Shown one piece after another: positions 44,465 through 53,447 of a DNA stretch of 64,000 nucleotides. The position numbers were made by a program, and so were the translations under genes. The DNA comes from Candidatus Rifleibacteriota bacterium (GTDB lineage Bacteria; Muiribacteriota; Ozemobacteria; Ozemobacterales; Ozemobacteraceae): positions 1-64,000 of the forward strand of contig JAFPZP010000107.1 of assembly GCA_017417215.1 (NCBI GenBank), read 5' to 3'. Each line of letters begins with the position of its first letter. Within the stretch, counting starts at the first letter, position 1. The notes below the pieces were generated by a model that was given only the letters and a program-made list of their open reading frames with translations, was not told the DNA's origin and did not search any database.

Positions 44465-45673
44465 TTATCCTACAACTTTAACAATGTCAAATAATGGTAA
44501 GTACATCGCCATAGCAATTATTACGATAAATATTGCTAAGAATACAACCAATGCAGGCTGTATTAGTGTTACAGCCGTTTCTAGAGCCATTTCCATGTCT
44601 CTTTCAAATATATTTCCTGCTTTTTCAAGCATATCGCCTATATTACCGCTTCGTTCCCCAACATCTGTCATTAATATGATACTTTCTGGAAACAATTTTC
44701 TATGTTTGCCTATTGATTGAGAAAGTGATTCGCCTCTACTAACAGCTTCTCTTATTTCAACCATTGCTTTTTTGTAAATAACATTACTTAATGCTTTTTC
44801 AACTGCTTGAAGAGAAGTTAAAATAGGAACTCCACATCGAAGTAAAGTTCCAAGTATACGTGCAAAAAGAGCTATCTGCACTTGTTTTAGAACTTCACCC
44901 AATACTGGCATTTCAGTAAAGAATTCTGTGATTAGCTCGTTGCCTTTCGGAGTACTTCTTAATATTTTCCAGAGGGCAACAAGAAATACTATACCGGCTA
45001 TAATAAAAGGATAATGGTTAGAAAGAAGATTAGACACGTAAAGCACAAGTTGAGTAACCGCAGGCAGTTGATTGCCTGTACGTTGAGTTCCTTCTATAAA
45101 TACGGGAAAAACTTTTACTAATAAAACCCAGACGACTAACAAGGTACCTATTAAAAGAAAGCCTGGGTAAATCATTGCTTGGAAGATTTTTTTACGCAAT
45201 TTATACATTGTGTCATAGATATATGAGTATCTTTCCAGGACTTCACCTAACATTCCGCCAACTTCACCGACTTCAACCATTGTTATGAACAATGAAGGGA
45301 AAACTTCTTTATGAGTTTTTAAGGCTTCTGAAAAGGATTTACCAGACTCAATCTTTTCTTTAACTTCTTTAAGCAATATTCTTAATGAAGCATTAGATAC
45401 CTGTCTATAAAGAGCATTTAAACTCATTAAAAGAGGACATCCAGCTGTTATTAAATTAGAAAGCTGAATTAGAAAAAAATTCATGTCTTTGTGAGGTATG
45501 CTTAAATATTTGTGGTTGTTTCCTACTATATTTTGAAGGGTTGCTTGAGCAATGCTGACAACAATGTAACCTCTATCAGAAAGCCATGTACCTACATCTT
45601 CGGTTTTTTCAGCTTCTAATTCACCGGTTACTTCATTGCCGTTAACATCTATGGCTTTATAAGAATACCTCAT
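44465..45673 (-). CDS. pilC: PilC/GspF inner-membrane platform protein
   Basis: 402 residues, normal length. The N-terminal SYKAIDVNGNEVTGELEAEKTEDVGTWL, two T2SSF repeats (FFLIQLSNLITAGCPLLMSL and ALFARILGTLLRCGVPILTSL) and the VGEVGGMLGEVLER motif with its second copy VGERSGNIGDMLEK define the family. Three membrane helices (about 168-190, 220-240, 372-395). It couples the PilB ATPase to pilin extrusion. It is 15 bp after pilB. Confidence 0.95.
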   Translation of the reverse strand: MRYSYKAIDVNGNEVTGELEAEKTEDVGTWLSDRGYIVVSIAQATLQNIVGNNHKYLSIPHKDMNFFLIQLSNLITAGCPLLMSLNALYRQVSNASLRILLKEVKEKIESGKSFSEALKTHKEVFPSLFITMVEVGEVGGMLGEVLERYSYIYDTMYKLRKKIFQAMIYPGFLLIGTLLVVWVLLVKVFPVFIEGTQRTGNQLPAVTQLVLYVSNLLSNHYPFIIAGIVFLVALWKILRSTPKGNELITEFFTEMPVLGEVLKQVQIALFARILGTLLRCGVPILTSLQAVEKALSNVIYKKAMVEIREAVSRGESLSQSIGKHRKLFPESIILMTDVGERSGNIGDMLEKAGNIFERDMEMALETAVTLIQPALVVFLAIFIVIIAMAMYLPLFDIVKVVG

Positions 45674-45688
45674 ATTTAATCAACTACC

Positions 45689-47425
45689 TTAAGAAGTGAC
45701 TCTTCTTATTTCTTCACCTCTAGTTAAGCGAAGAACTTCTTTTAGAGTAGTTACACCCTTTATTGCTTTTTGTAATCCATCAACACGCATAGTTCTCATT
45801 CCAGATCTGATGGCTGCTTGTCTTATATCACGAGCTGAAGCGGAATCAAGAATTAATCCATGTATTTCGTCATTTATGGTCATTATTTCATGTATTGCTG
45901 TTCGGCCTGCATAACCGGTTTTTCGGCAGGTTAAACAGCCTTTGCCTCTGTATAATTTGATATCTTTGAAGCCATTTTCTTCCAATATTTCGATATGTTC
46001 CTGGTCTTTGGGTTCATAAGAAATACGACAGGATGGACATATTTTTCTTACAAGACGCTGACCGCCAACTCCGATAACTGCAGAAGCTACAAGATATGGT
46101 TCAACACCCATTTCTATTAATCTTGTAACTGCTGAAGCTGCATCATTGGTGTGTAATGTTGAAAATACCAAATGACCGGTTAGAGCTGATTCAATAGCGA
46201 TCTGAGCTGTTTCAAAGTCACGTATTTCCCCGATTAGAATAACGTTGGGGTCTTGACGAAGAATAGACCTTAGGGTACGAGCAAAGGTAAGTCCGATTTC
46301 TGATCTGACTTGAACTTGATTTATACTCGGAATTAAGTATTCAACAGGGTCTTCAACTGTTGTGATGTTAATTTCAGGACTTTTTACAAAATTTATAGCT
46401 GCGTAAAGAGTTGAAGTTTTCCCTGAACCTGTTGGACCAGTCATAAGAACTATTCCGTTAGGAGCAGATGATAAGGTTTTAAATAATTTAAGCAAGTCTT
46501 CGTCGAAGCCAACCTGATCTAATGTTAGTGATAAACGGCTTTTATCTAATATACGTATAACTATTTTTTCACCAAAAACTGTTGGCAACGAAGAAACACG
46601 TAAGTCAATGCTTTTGTTCTGAACTTTAACTTTTATACGACCATCTTGTGGCAGACGTTTTTCTGAAATATCCATCTGGGCCATAATTTTAAGACGAGAA
46701 ATGAGTTCGCTTTGGATGGTTTTCGGGGCTTTCATTAATTCGTTTAGAATACCATCTATTCTATAACGTACTCTGACAACTTCTTCGTCTGGTTCTATAT
46801 GAATATCACTTGCTTTATCGTTGATTGCCTGCTGAATGATAGTGTTAACCAGATTAATGATTGGAACATTCTGTTCTTCTTCATTAAGGTCGAAAGTGGT
46901 GAAAAAGCTTTCGTCTAAGGTCACTTCTGTTTTTCTTTCTGCAGCAAGATTATCAACTGCATTTTGCAAACTTTCACTATTCCCATAATAGTGCTTTATA
47001 GCAGCTTCTATTTGAGATTCTGGGCTGATGCCTATTTCGAGTTCATAACCTGTTTGAAAAGTTATTTCATCTATGATGAAAACGTCTAAGGGGTCAGCCA
47101 TTGTTATTTGTAATCTATTGCCTTCAAGTTTTACCGGCAAGAGGTTATGGCTTCTGACAATACCGTCTGGAATAGTGGTTAAGACTTCTGGAGTAATGGC
47201 TATTTCATTAAGATTCAGATATGGAATATTCATTTGGGTAGCAAGTGTAGTAGCAATACTGTCTTCTGTTGTTAAACCAGTATCTACTAAAACTTTACCC
47301 AATCTTTTTCCAAGAATCTTTTGCTTAGAAAGTGCTTCTTGAAGTTGCTGAGCAGATATTACTCCGGCCTCTACTAAAATATCGCCAAGTCTTTTTCTTT
47401 GTGGCTTCCCTGCTTCTGAAACCAT
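45689..47425 (-). CDS. pilB: PilB/GspE assembly ATPase
   Basis: 578 residues. An N-terminal MshEN-type domain (about 10-150), then the secretion ATPase with Walker A GPTGSGKTS (330-338), Asp box VEDPVEYLI, Walker B ILIGEIRDFETAQIAIES and His box TGHLVFSTLHTNDA. A zinc-binding tetracysteine (CPSC ... CLTC) near 465-505 is characteristic of PilB/GspE rather than PilT. It drives pilus or pseudopilus assembly from the cytoplasm. No PilT retraction ATPase is in the window. Confidence 0.96.
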   Translation of the reverse strand: MVSEAGKPQRKRLGDILVEAGVISAQQLQEALSKQKILGKRLGKVLVDTGLTTEDSIATTLATQMNIPYLNLNEIAITPEVLTTIPDGIVRSHNLLPVKLEGNRLQITMADPLDVFIIDEITFQTGYELEIGISPESQIEAAIKHYYGNSESLQNAVDNLAAERKTEVTLDESFFTTFDLNEEEQNVPIINLVNTIIQQAINDKASDIHIEPDEEVVRVRYRIDGILNELMKAPKTIQSELISRLKIMAQMDISEKRLPQDGRIKVKVQNKSIDLRVSSLPTVFGEKIVIRILDKSRLSLTLDQVGFDEDLLKLFKTLSSAPNGIVLMTGPTGSGKTSTLYAAINFVKSPEINITTVEDPVEYLIPSINQVQVRSEIGLTFARTLRSILRQDPNVILIGEIRDFETAQIAIESALTGHLVFSTLHTNDAASAVTRLIEMGVEPYLVASAVIGVGGQRLVRKICPSCRISYEPKDQEHIEILEENGFKDIKLYRGKGCLTCRKTGYAGRTAIHEIMTINDEIHGLILDSASARDIRQAAIRSGMRTMRVDGLQKAIKGVTTLKEVLRLTRGEEIRRVTS

Positions 47426-47436
47426 TAGTTAATCCT

Positions 47437-48189
47437 TTATCTTTTCCAAAAGCTTTTTCTAGCGATTTCATAGCTAGGATTAATTTCAAGTGCACGCCTG
47501 AAAGCCATCATAGCTTCGTTTCGTAAACCTTTAGCTTCTAGGGCTTGTCCTAGTTTGTAATAACCATCTGCAAAACCAGGATATTTTTGGATGTGTTGAC
47601 GTAATTGTCTTATCAGTTCGTCAACCAGATCGTTGTTGTCTAATAAGACTGCTGTTTCATAACAATAGTCTTCTGTGTCTCGTTCTTGATATTCAGAGAA
47701 GAATAGGGCAATAACTTTTTTATATTCGGTTAAAGCTTCGTCTTTTCTGTTTAATGTTTCTAGAATCTGAGCTTTTTCGTTTATAGCTTCTCTATATTTG
47801 GGGTTAATTTTTAATGCTTCATTGAGTTGAACTAATGCTTCTTCTGTTTTGCCGAAACTTCTATAGGATAGTGCTAGATGAAAATGGGCATCAGGCCACT
47901 TGCTTTTGGCTAAAACTTCTTTAAAAGCTTTACTGGCTTCTTCATATTGCCCTGCATTCAATAAGGCTTTTCCTAGATTGTTCCAATATTCGCTAGACGG
48001 AGCTATTTCTATACATTTGCGGTATTCTATTATTGCTTCTTCTATCTTGCCAATTCTAAATAGACTGTTGGCAAGACTACATCTGAGCATGTGATTGTCT
48101 GGTTCAGCTTCAAGTTTTCTTTTGTTTTCCTGTATGGCTTCTTCAAGTAAACCTTCGCTATAGTAAGATTTAGAATAGTTATCAGTCAT
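47437..48189 (-). CDS. Cytosolic TPR protein of the pilus operon
   Basis: 250 residues with no signal peptide and about six TPR units (EEAIIEYRKCIEIAPSSEYWNNLGKALL, EALVQLNEALKINPKYREAI, AMMAFRRALEINPSYEIARK). It precedes pilB by 11 bp and follows the cupin gene by 11 bp. Possibly a cytosolic adaptor or chaperone for the motor; this is inferred from gene order. Confidence 0.85.
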   Translation of the reverse strand: MTDNYSKSYYSEGLLEEAIQENKRKLEAEPDNHMLRCSLANSLFRIGKIEEAIIEYRKCIEIAPSSEYWNNLGKALLNAGQYEEASKAFKEVLAKSKWPDAHFHLALSYRSFGKTEEALVQLNEALKINPKYREAINEKAQILETLNRKDEALTEYKKVIALFFSEYQERDTEDYCYETAVLLDNNDLVDELIRQLRQHIQKYPGFADGYYKLGQALEAKGLRNEAMMAFRRALEINPSYEIARKSFWKR

Positions 48190-48200
48190 TTAATCACCAT

Positions 48201-48911
48201 TTATTCTTTTTTTTCTGTTGTGGGCTTTAAATTGAGAAGCAGTTCTTTTTTCTTGGAACCCTCGTCTTCTGATTCCATTTTTACTTCACCTAGTTTTACA
48301 GAAGTAGGGCTACCGGGAACTGTTAAAGGAGCAGGACCTTGAATTTCTTCTGGACCTTTGTTCTTTAATTCTTCCTTTTTTGCTAGCTCTTCAGCCATTG
48401 CCTTAGCTTCAGCTGTTTTTGGGTTTTCCCAGTTGCGATATTCTTCTTCTGCTCCAGAAGGGGAATAATATTGAAGGAACTTAACTACGTCAGCAGAATC
48501 GTTCATCAATTCATGGAAAGTTTTTGGAGGAACAAATGCTGTACTGTCTTTAGATAGAATTTTGGTTTCTGTGCCTATTCTGACAGTAAGATTACCTTCA
48601 AGAACATAAATTATTTCGGTAACATAAACATGTCTATGACTTTCTACATGAGCACCTGGCAGATAAGTCAAATGGGTCATCGCGGCAATAGAAGGACCAA
48701 CTATATTTGTGTCTACTAATATTTTTGCCCCGATGCGCTTATCTGGCGAAGTATTATATGCTGCATCGTCGAAAGATATAAAGTTACGTGACTTTGTCTG
48801 TTCTGTGTTTTTGTTAGATTCTTTATTGTTCCCTTTTGCAAATATTGGTGAAGACAGTAACAAAGTCGCTGCCAAAACTAGACTGATTTTTTTTATAAAT
48901 GTACTTTTCAT
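48201..48911 (-). CDS. Exported cupin-domain protein, first gene of the pilus operon
   Basis: 236 residues from the ATG at 48909-48911, giving a good signal peptide (MKSTFIKKISLVLAATLLLSSPIFAKG). The longer frame from a TTG at 48947 is rejected because that TTG is the start of a -35 box. A complete cupin motif 1, G-AHVES-H-R-H-VYVT-E-IIYVLE-G, fits G-X5-HXH-X4-E-X6-G, and motif 2 ends FHELMN. A metal-binding sensor or isomerase-like periplasmic role is possible. The C-terminal ~80 residues are charged, low complexity. It is 11 bp upstream of the TPR-pilB genes. Confidence 0.8.
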   Translation of the reverse strand: MKSTFIKKISLVLAATLLLSSPIFAKGNNKESNKNTEQTKSRNFISFDDAAYNTSPDKRIGAKILVDTNIVGPSIAAMTHLTYLPGAHVESHRHVYVTEIIYVLEGNLTVRIGTETKILSKDSTAFVPPKTFHELMNDSADVVKFLQYYSPSGAEEEYRNWENPKTAEAKAMAEELAKKEELKNKGPEEIQGPAPLTVPGSPTSVKLGEVKMESEDEGSKKKELLLNLKPTTEKKE

Positions 48912-48918
48912 AAAGTGA

Positions 48919-48947
48919 ATTTTAGCTTTATTACTTGCTGTTGTCAA
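48919..48947 (-). promoter_or_regulatory. Near-consensus promoter of the pilus operon, leaderless
   Basis: On the minus strand TTGACA (48942-48947), 17-bp spacer, TAAAAT (48919-48924). The ATG at 48911 begins 7 nt after the -10, at the expected transcription start, and no ribosome-binding site is present, so the first message is predicted to be leaderless or nearly so. Confidence 0.7.
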
Positions 48948-49009
48948 GAAAATAGAAATTTTAGAGTTAATATAAGTTATAAATTAAAGAAACTTAAGAA
49001 TGTAAATTA

Positions 49010-49038
49010 TTGACTAATTATTTTTTATCGAATAGAAT
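49010..49038 (+). promoter_or_regulatory. Promoter for pseudopilin cluster 5
   Basis: TTGACT (49010-49015), 17-bp spacer, TAGAAT (49033-49038). The expected start is about 24 nt before the ATG at 49069. It is divergent from the core pilus operon promoter, 62 bp away. Confidence 0.65.
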
Positions 49039-49068
49039 AATAATAAGCATTTGAATCATTGGTTTATT

Positions 49069-49656
49069 ATGACAAATAAAAAGGTTCGATTATTTCCTTT
49101 TGTGTACTGGTTTTTTGTTTTCTTGGCAGTATTTAATCTGTCAGGATGTTGTAAATATAAAAAGTATTCAAAAAAAACTACAAAAAGGAATTTTTCTGAG
49201 TCTTTGAATAAGAACCAAAGAGGCAATGCTGTAAATTCAAATTCTACTTCTTCTTCGAGTGGATTTGAAGGCATAGATGTAACTCTTGATGGAGAGCTCC
49301 CGTTAAGAACTCAAGATGAGCAGACAAACGAGCTTTACGAAAAGTTAAATTATGCAAATAAGATGTATAAGAATAGTAACTACGATGGTGCTTTAAGGGA
49401 GATAAGCCGTATACAGCAAAATATAAAAGATGACCCTTATCTTCAATTGCAGACTTGGGCATTAGCCGCTATGGTTTATGATAAAACAGGTAAAACTAGT
49501 CGTAGGAAAAGAGCTTATACCAAAATGCTTGAAGTAATGGAAGAAGTTAAAAAAGATTCTCGTTACAAAAAAGCATATGAAGATGGAATGTTATGCCAGG
49601 ATTTGATAGCTTCAGTAACCAAGAAGGGAGATAAGAAATATGGCGTATATGAATAA
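49069..49656 (+). CDS. Lipoprotein with TPR-like helices (cluster 5)
   Basis: 195 residues from the ATG at 49069; the frame is open from a TTG at 49051. The signal peptide ends in a lipobox LSGC (about Cys27), followed by basic and Ser/Asn-rich linker, then helices (LYEKLNYANKMYKNSNYDGALREISRI, LQTWALAAMVYDKTGKTSRRKRAYTKML) of TPR type. It overlaps the PilX-like gene by 17 bp. A pilotin-like lipoprotein is a reasonable guess given its place, but unproven. Confidence 0.75.
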   Translation: MTNKKVRLFPFVYWFFVFLAVFNLSGCCKYKKYSKKTTKRNFSESLNKNQRGNAVNSNSTSSSSGFEGIDVTLDGELPLRTQDEQTNELYEKLNYANKMYKNSNYDGALREISRIQQNIKDDPYLQLQTWALAAMVYDKTGKTSRRKRAYTKMLEVMEEVKKDSRYKKAYEDGMLCQDLIASVTKKGDKKYGVYE

Positions 49657-52291
49657 GCGTGGTTCTCTTTTCCTTATCACTCTTACTCTTTTAACAATAG
49701 TGTTTATACTTGGTTTTGCTTTCACTTTCTTTACAGGTTCTGAAGACTATTCTTCCTCAATGTCATATGAAACAGAAGTAGCTTTTAATTTGGCTGAATC
49801 TGCGCTTGAAGAATTTGTTGCCAGATTGAAGAATGCTTTAAATGATGAAAGTAAAAATAATCAGCTTTATTATGTTCTTCGTTCTGACAATGTAGATATT
49901 TCTAAGCCAATTCCTCTTGATGCTGCTCAGGTAGCTAATTTAACTGCATATACTCGTGATTTGGCTCGACAATATTATGGAATAGAGTTTTCCAGAGGTC
50001 TTTCTGAATCTAGAGATTTTGTAGTTACTGCGGTTATGCAACTCCAATATATAAATCCTGTTGAAGCAACTAGTGGTGATACTGTTCTATATAAAATCAG
50101 ACAGGATAAAATGGAAAAACAAGCTGAATTTACAGTAACGGCAGATGTTAATTATAAGGGGCATGAAGCTAAGATTTCCCTGACTTTTTTAGTCCGTTGT
50201 GTAAAAACTTTTGTTCCTCCTTTCAATTATTTTACTCTATTTGTTAGAGATGCTTCCGTACCTGGTGGTTCAAATTTTAATACTTGGACTTCTTCTTGTG
50301 GTAAATATGCTACATCACCACTAAGACTAGACCATGGATGGGGTGTTCTGAAAAAAGACTGGAATCCGGTTTCTTTAAGTGGTGCTGCAGAGTGGGAAAA
50401 AGCTCTTGGAGAAATTGGTAATAGTGCTCCTACACCTCCTGGTCGACTTTTCTTAGGACAAGACTTGGAAACTCTTTATCAAGTCGGTCCAGCAATGGTT
50501 ATAAGAGGTGCTAATGGTTTTAAACTCTTGGCAGATTCAAGATTATCACCAGATCCAAATTCTAATTTTGCTACTCAGTTGAACTGTAGAGAAAATGCTT
50601 TCCTTAGATTAGATGTTCCTTGGACAGATATAAATACCTATGTTGATAAATGGGTTGTTTATCAAGGTCAGGTTGATAAAGAAAAAGAAGCTTCAGGAAA
50701 GAGTGTTTGGCATCCAAGTACATGGTTTGGTAAAAAATATAAAGGTCCAGAAGTTGACCTTCGTGTATTAAATATTGGCTCTGGCTTAGAAATAAATAAC
50801 GGAACAGACGATGCCCCCTCTTATATCAATTGTTTTAAAAGTTTTGATACCTATACAAAACGTGTAAAAATGCAAAATTCTACTGACGATGATACAAAAC
50901 TAATGTATGATCGTTTATTGCCAGACTTAAGTGTAAGTGGTTTTGAACCTTTTGGTGCTATTCAACCAGCACAATATGCAACAATTGCTCCTTTAGGCAA
51001 AGTTAGTTTTTCTAATTTTTCTCCGACTATTGTTTATGGTCCGGCGATGAGACAGTATTTCAGAGCTGTTCAATTTAGAAGGAAAAATGACAAAAATCAA
51101 GATAATTGGTTTGAATTTCCTTTTGTTGCTAGTGAAACTTTCAAGGCTTTAAATATAAAAGAAAGTCATTATATGAATGCGACAGAAGCCCGCTTCTTAT
51201 TTATGAATGCTGGTGTTCCAGAACAACATGTTGATAAGCTCATTGAAAATTGGGACCAAATGCCAGAACCTTTGCATTCATGGCAGAAGTATAGCAAGTT
51301 TATGAGTGATTCAGGTAGTGAATTCTTTAACAGAAGTCTTATTAATATACTTACTAGAATAAGATATAAAAATACTGTTGAAGAATATGCTAGCGATTTG
51401 CCTCTTTATAAATACTCTCAAGGCTATATGGAAAACGATCAATACCCCAATATGCCTTCTAGCATCCAGACTGCTGTAACAAACAGCCCAATGCGTGAAT
51501 ATTATGAAGGTTTGTTAGCTTATGCTTTGCCAGACAGATATAGCACATATCTGTTAGATTTTTATTTTATTCCAAGAGCTACGGAAGACTTTTTCAGAGG
51601 AAGAACAACCGCTCCTATCGGTGGTGTTACTTATGATAGATTTGAATATAAGTATATAGATAATGTTCAAGATTATAGATCGGGAGCAAATTTCCAAAAG
51701 TTGGAATTAAATGGTATCGTTGCTCTTAATGACGCAGAAACTTTAGGATTGCATAATAATCTAATATATAAAGGAAACGGCATTATTTATTCCAGTCCTA
51801 TGATGGGTGGGGGTAAAATAGTTATTGATGGTAACTTACTTGCAGAAGACACTTTCAATAATACAAAAGAAGGTAAAGATAGTGAGCTTTATGACTATTT
51901 ACCAAGCTCTGTAGGTGAAAACTTACTAACTATTATTGCTCCTCAGATTTTTATTAAGACAGACAATGCACCTGGCGACAGATGTTTTATTGAAGCAAAT
52001 CTGTTCTCTTTATCTGATGGTATTATAGCAACAGGAAGTAAACCTCTTACTATAAAAGGAACAGTTGTTACTCCTTTCTTAGATTTAGGAAGATTACCAC
52101 AATTAAGTAGATATTATTATAAGGGAGCAAATAAAGAAAGACCCGAATATTTACAAGAAAATGTTATTATCTATAATCCTCTAAATAGTATTTGGCGTGA
52201 TAAAAACCATAGAAACAGATTAAATAGTCTCTATGTTGCCAAAATTGTTACTGGTGGTATTGGCAAGTTCGAATGGAAATACATAAAATGA
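49640..52291 (+). CDS. Giant PilX/GspK-like pilus-assembly protein (cluster 5)
   Basis: 883 residues. MNKRG-SLFLITLTLLTIVFILGFAFTFF resembles a prepilin site without Glu5, then VAFNLAESALEEFVARLKNAL, the PilX-type helix (AxxxAExAL). The start at 49640 has GGGAG 9-11 nt upstream; a second ATG is at 49649. The C-terminal ~220 residues contain strand repeats (LIYKGNGIIYSSPMM, GKIVIDGNLLAED, LLTIIAPQIFIKTD, TIKGTVVTPFLDLG) that suggest a beta-helix. It parallels the cluster 2 protein at 27252, though the middle parts differ. Likely tip-displayed. Confidence 0.72.
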   Translation: MAYMNKRGSLFLITLTLLTIVFILGFAFTFFTGSEDYSSSMSYETEVAFNLAESALEEFVARLKNALNDESKNNQLYYVLRSDNVDISKPIPLDAAQVANLTAYTRDLARQYYGIEFSRGLSESRDFVVTAVMQLQYINPVEATSGDTVLYKIRQDKMEKQAEFTVTADVNYKGHEAKISLTFLVRCVKTFVPPFNYFTLFVRDASVPGGSNFNTWTSSCGKYATSPLRLDHGWGVLKKDWNPVSLSGAAEWEKALGEIGNSAPTPPGRLFLGQDLETLYQVGPAMVIRGANGFKLLADSRLSPDPNSNFATQLNCRENAFLRLDVPWTDINTYVDKWVVYQGQVDKEKEASGKSVWHPSTWFGKKYKGPEVDLRVLNIGSGLEINNGTDDAPSYINCFKSFDTYTKRVKMQNSTDDDTKLMYDRLLPDLSVSGFEPFGAIQPAQYATIAPLGKVSFSNFSPTIVYGPAMRQYFRAVQFRRKNDKNQDNWFEFPFVASETFKALNIKESHYMNATEARFLFMNAGVPEQHVDKLIENWDQMPEPLHSWQKYSKFMSDSGSEFFNRSLINILTRIRYKNTVEEYASDLPLYKYSQGYMENDQYPNMPSSIQTAVTNSPMREYYEGLLAYALPDRYSTYLLDFYFIPRATEDFFRGRTTAPIGGVTYDRFEYKYIDNVQDYRSGANFQKLELNGIVALNDAETLGLHNNLIYKGNGIIYSSPMMGGGKIVIDGNLLAEDTFNNTKEGKDSELYDYLPSSVGENLLTIIAPQIFIKTDNAPGDRCFIEANLFSLSDGIIATGSKPLTIKGTVVTPFLDLGRLPQLSRYYYKGANKERPEYLQENVIIYNPLNSIWRDKNHRNRLNSLYVAKIVTGGIGKFEWKYIK

Positions 52292-52731
52292 TAAAGAATA
52301 AAACTAAAGCTTTTACTTTGATTGAAATCTTAGTTGTATTAGTTTTGATTTCTTGTGGTTTATTGCCAATATATTCTTTAATGCGTCATGGTCAACAGCG
52401 TATTACTAGAACAGACTCGAAGACACTGGCTACTCTTTTTGGTGCTTCTGCCTTAGATTTAGCCAGAACAATAGGTTTTGATAGAGCTCAAAAGATTAAT
52501 AAAGATGATGACTTCTTAGAACTTCAGTATATGGCTGATAAAAATGGCTATGAATTAGTTGCTGAACCCGCTTTATTTAATGTAAAGCCTTTGCCAGAAA
52601 AAGCAAAACCAATGGAGTTATTAAGAGTAATAGTAAAAATAAAGGCTAAACGAAAAACTGAATCAGAGAAAGAAGCACCAGAGTTAGTATTTTTTACTTT
52701 ATTAAGTGATCCCAGACATAACTTCTATTGA
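52288..52731 (+). CDS. GspI-like minor pseudopilin (cluster 5)
   Basis: 147 residues from the ATG at 52288, which overlaps the upstream TGA (ATGA); an in-frame ATG at 52273 is less likely. Signal KTKA-FTLIEILVVLVLISCGLLPIYSLM has Ala at -1 and Glu at +5. The helix SKTLATLFGASALDLARTIG is GspI-like. The basic C-terminal half carries strand-forming sequence. Confidence 0.77.
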   Translation: MIKNKTKAFTLIEILVVLVLISCGLLPIYSLMRHGQQRITRTDSKTLATLFGASALDLARTIGFDRAQKINKDDDFLELQYMADKNGYELVAEPALFNVKPLPEKAKPMELLRVIVKIKAKRKTESEKEAPELVFFTLLSDPRHNFY

Positions 52732-52740
52732 TGAGTAATT

Positions 52741-53364
52741 ATGAAAATAAAAAATAACAAGAAAAAAGCTATGACTATGGTAGAAATAATTTTTACTATG
52801 GTTATATTTGTACTGCTTTCAGGCTCTATCTATCAGATTTTTAGAGCTGTTAACATGACGTTTAAGCATTCTCAAGATAAGTTGGATATATTGCAGACGA
52901 CACGTATTATTATGGCAAGTTTAAGAAACGACCTTCGAAATGCAATAAAAAAGCCTGAAGTATTTAATGGTAAACTTAATGTAACTGTTGCTCCAAACCA
53001 AACTGTTTTATACTATTTTGATGAAACAAACCGCAGATTATACAAAGGTTATAAAGAAGGTGAAACCGCTCCTGATCCCGATATTTCGGAAATGAGACCT
53101 TTTATGTTCAATGACGGTCAGATTTTAGCTTTCGATTATGCTTTGAGTTATCATACTAATTATGCTGCATCTGAACTTAAATTAAATTCCAGAGTTTGGT
53201 GTAAGGTTATTATGAAAGTTTTGTATACAGAAAAATTTGATAAACTTTCAGAACAAGAAAAAGCATCAATAATGGAAAATATGGATGAAGATGAGAGAGT
53301 AAAAACCTTTTTTATGGTTATAACTCCTAGAAAAGTTAATTGGTTGTTGCAAGCTACAGATTAA
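52741..53364 (+). CDS. PulJ/GspJ-like minor pseudopilin (cluster 5)
   Basis: 207 residues. Signal KKKA-MTMVEIIFTMVIFVLLSGSIYQIF has Ala at -1, Met at +1 and Glu at +5. The helix DILQTTRIIMASLRNDLRNAI and the following LYYFDETNRRLYKG strand are characteristic for GspJ. Last gene of cluster 5, 9 bp after the GspI-like gene. Confidence 0.8.
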   Translation: MKIKNNKKKAMTMVEIIFTMVIFVLLSGSIYQIFRAVNMTFKHSQDKLDILQTTRIIMASLRNDLRNAIKKPEVFNGKLNVTVAPNQTVLYYFDETNRRLYKGYKEGETAPDPDISEMRPFMFNDGQILAFDYALSYHTNYAASELKLNSRVWCKVIMKVLYTEKFDKLSEQEKASIMENMDEDERVKTFFMVITPRKVNWLLQATD

Positions 53365-53447
53365 GTAAATAATATAATCAAGACAAATGTGTGGGCAATT
53401 AGCACAATCTAATTTTGACTTGAAAATAAGTTTATTCTAATTATTTA

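Noticed and set aside
48912-48947. TTG start for the cupin gene, adding 12 residues
   Set aside because: The TTG belongs to a TTGACA -35 box with a correctly spaced -10. The ATG at 48911 gives a proper signal peptide.
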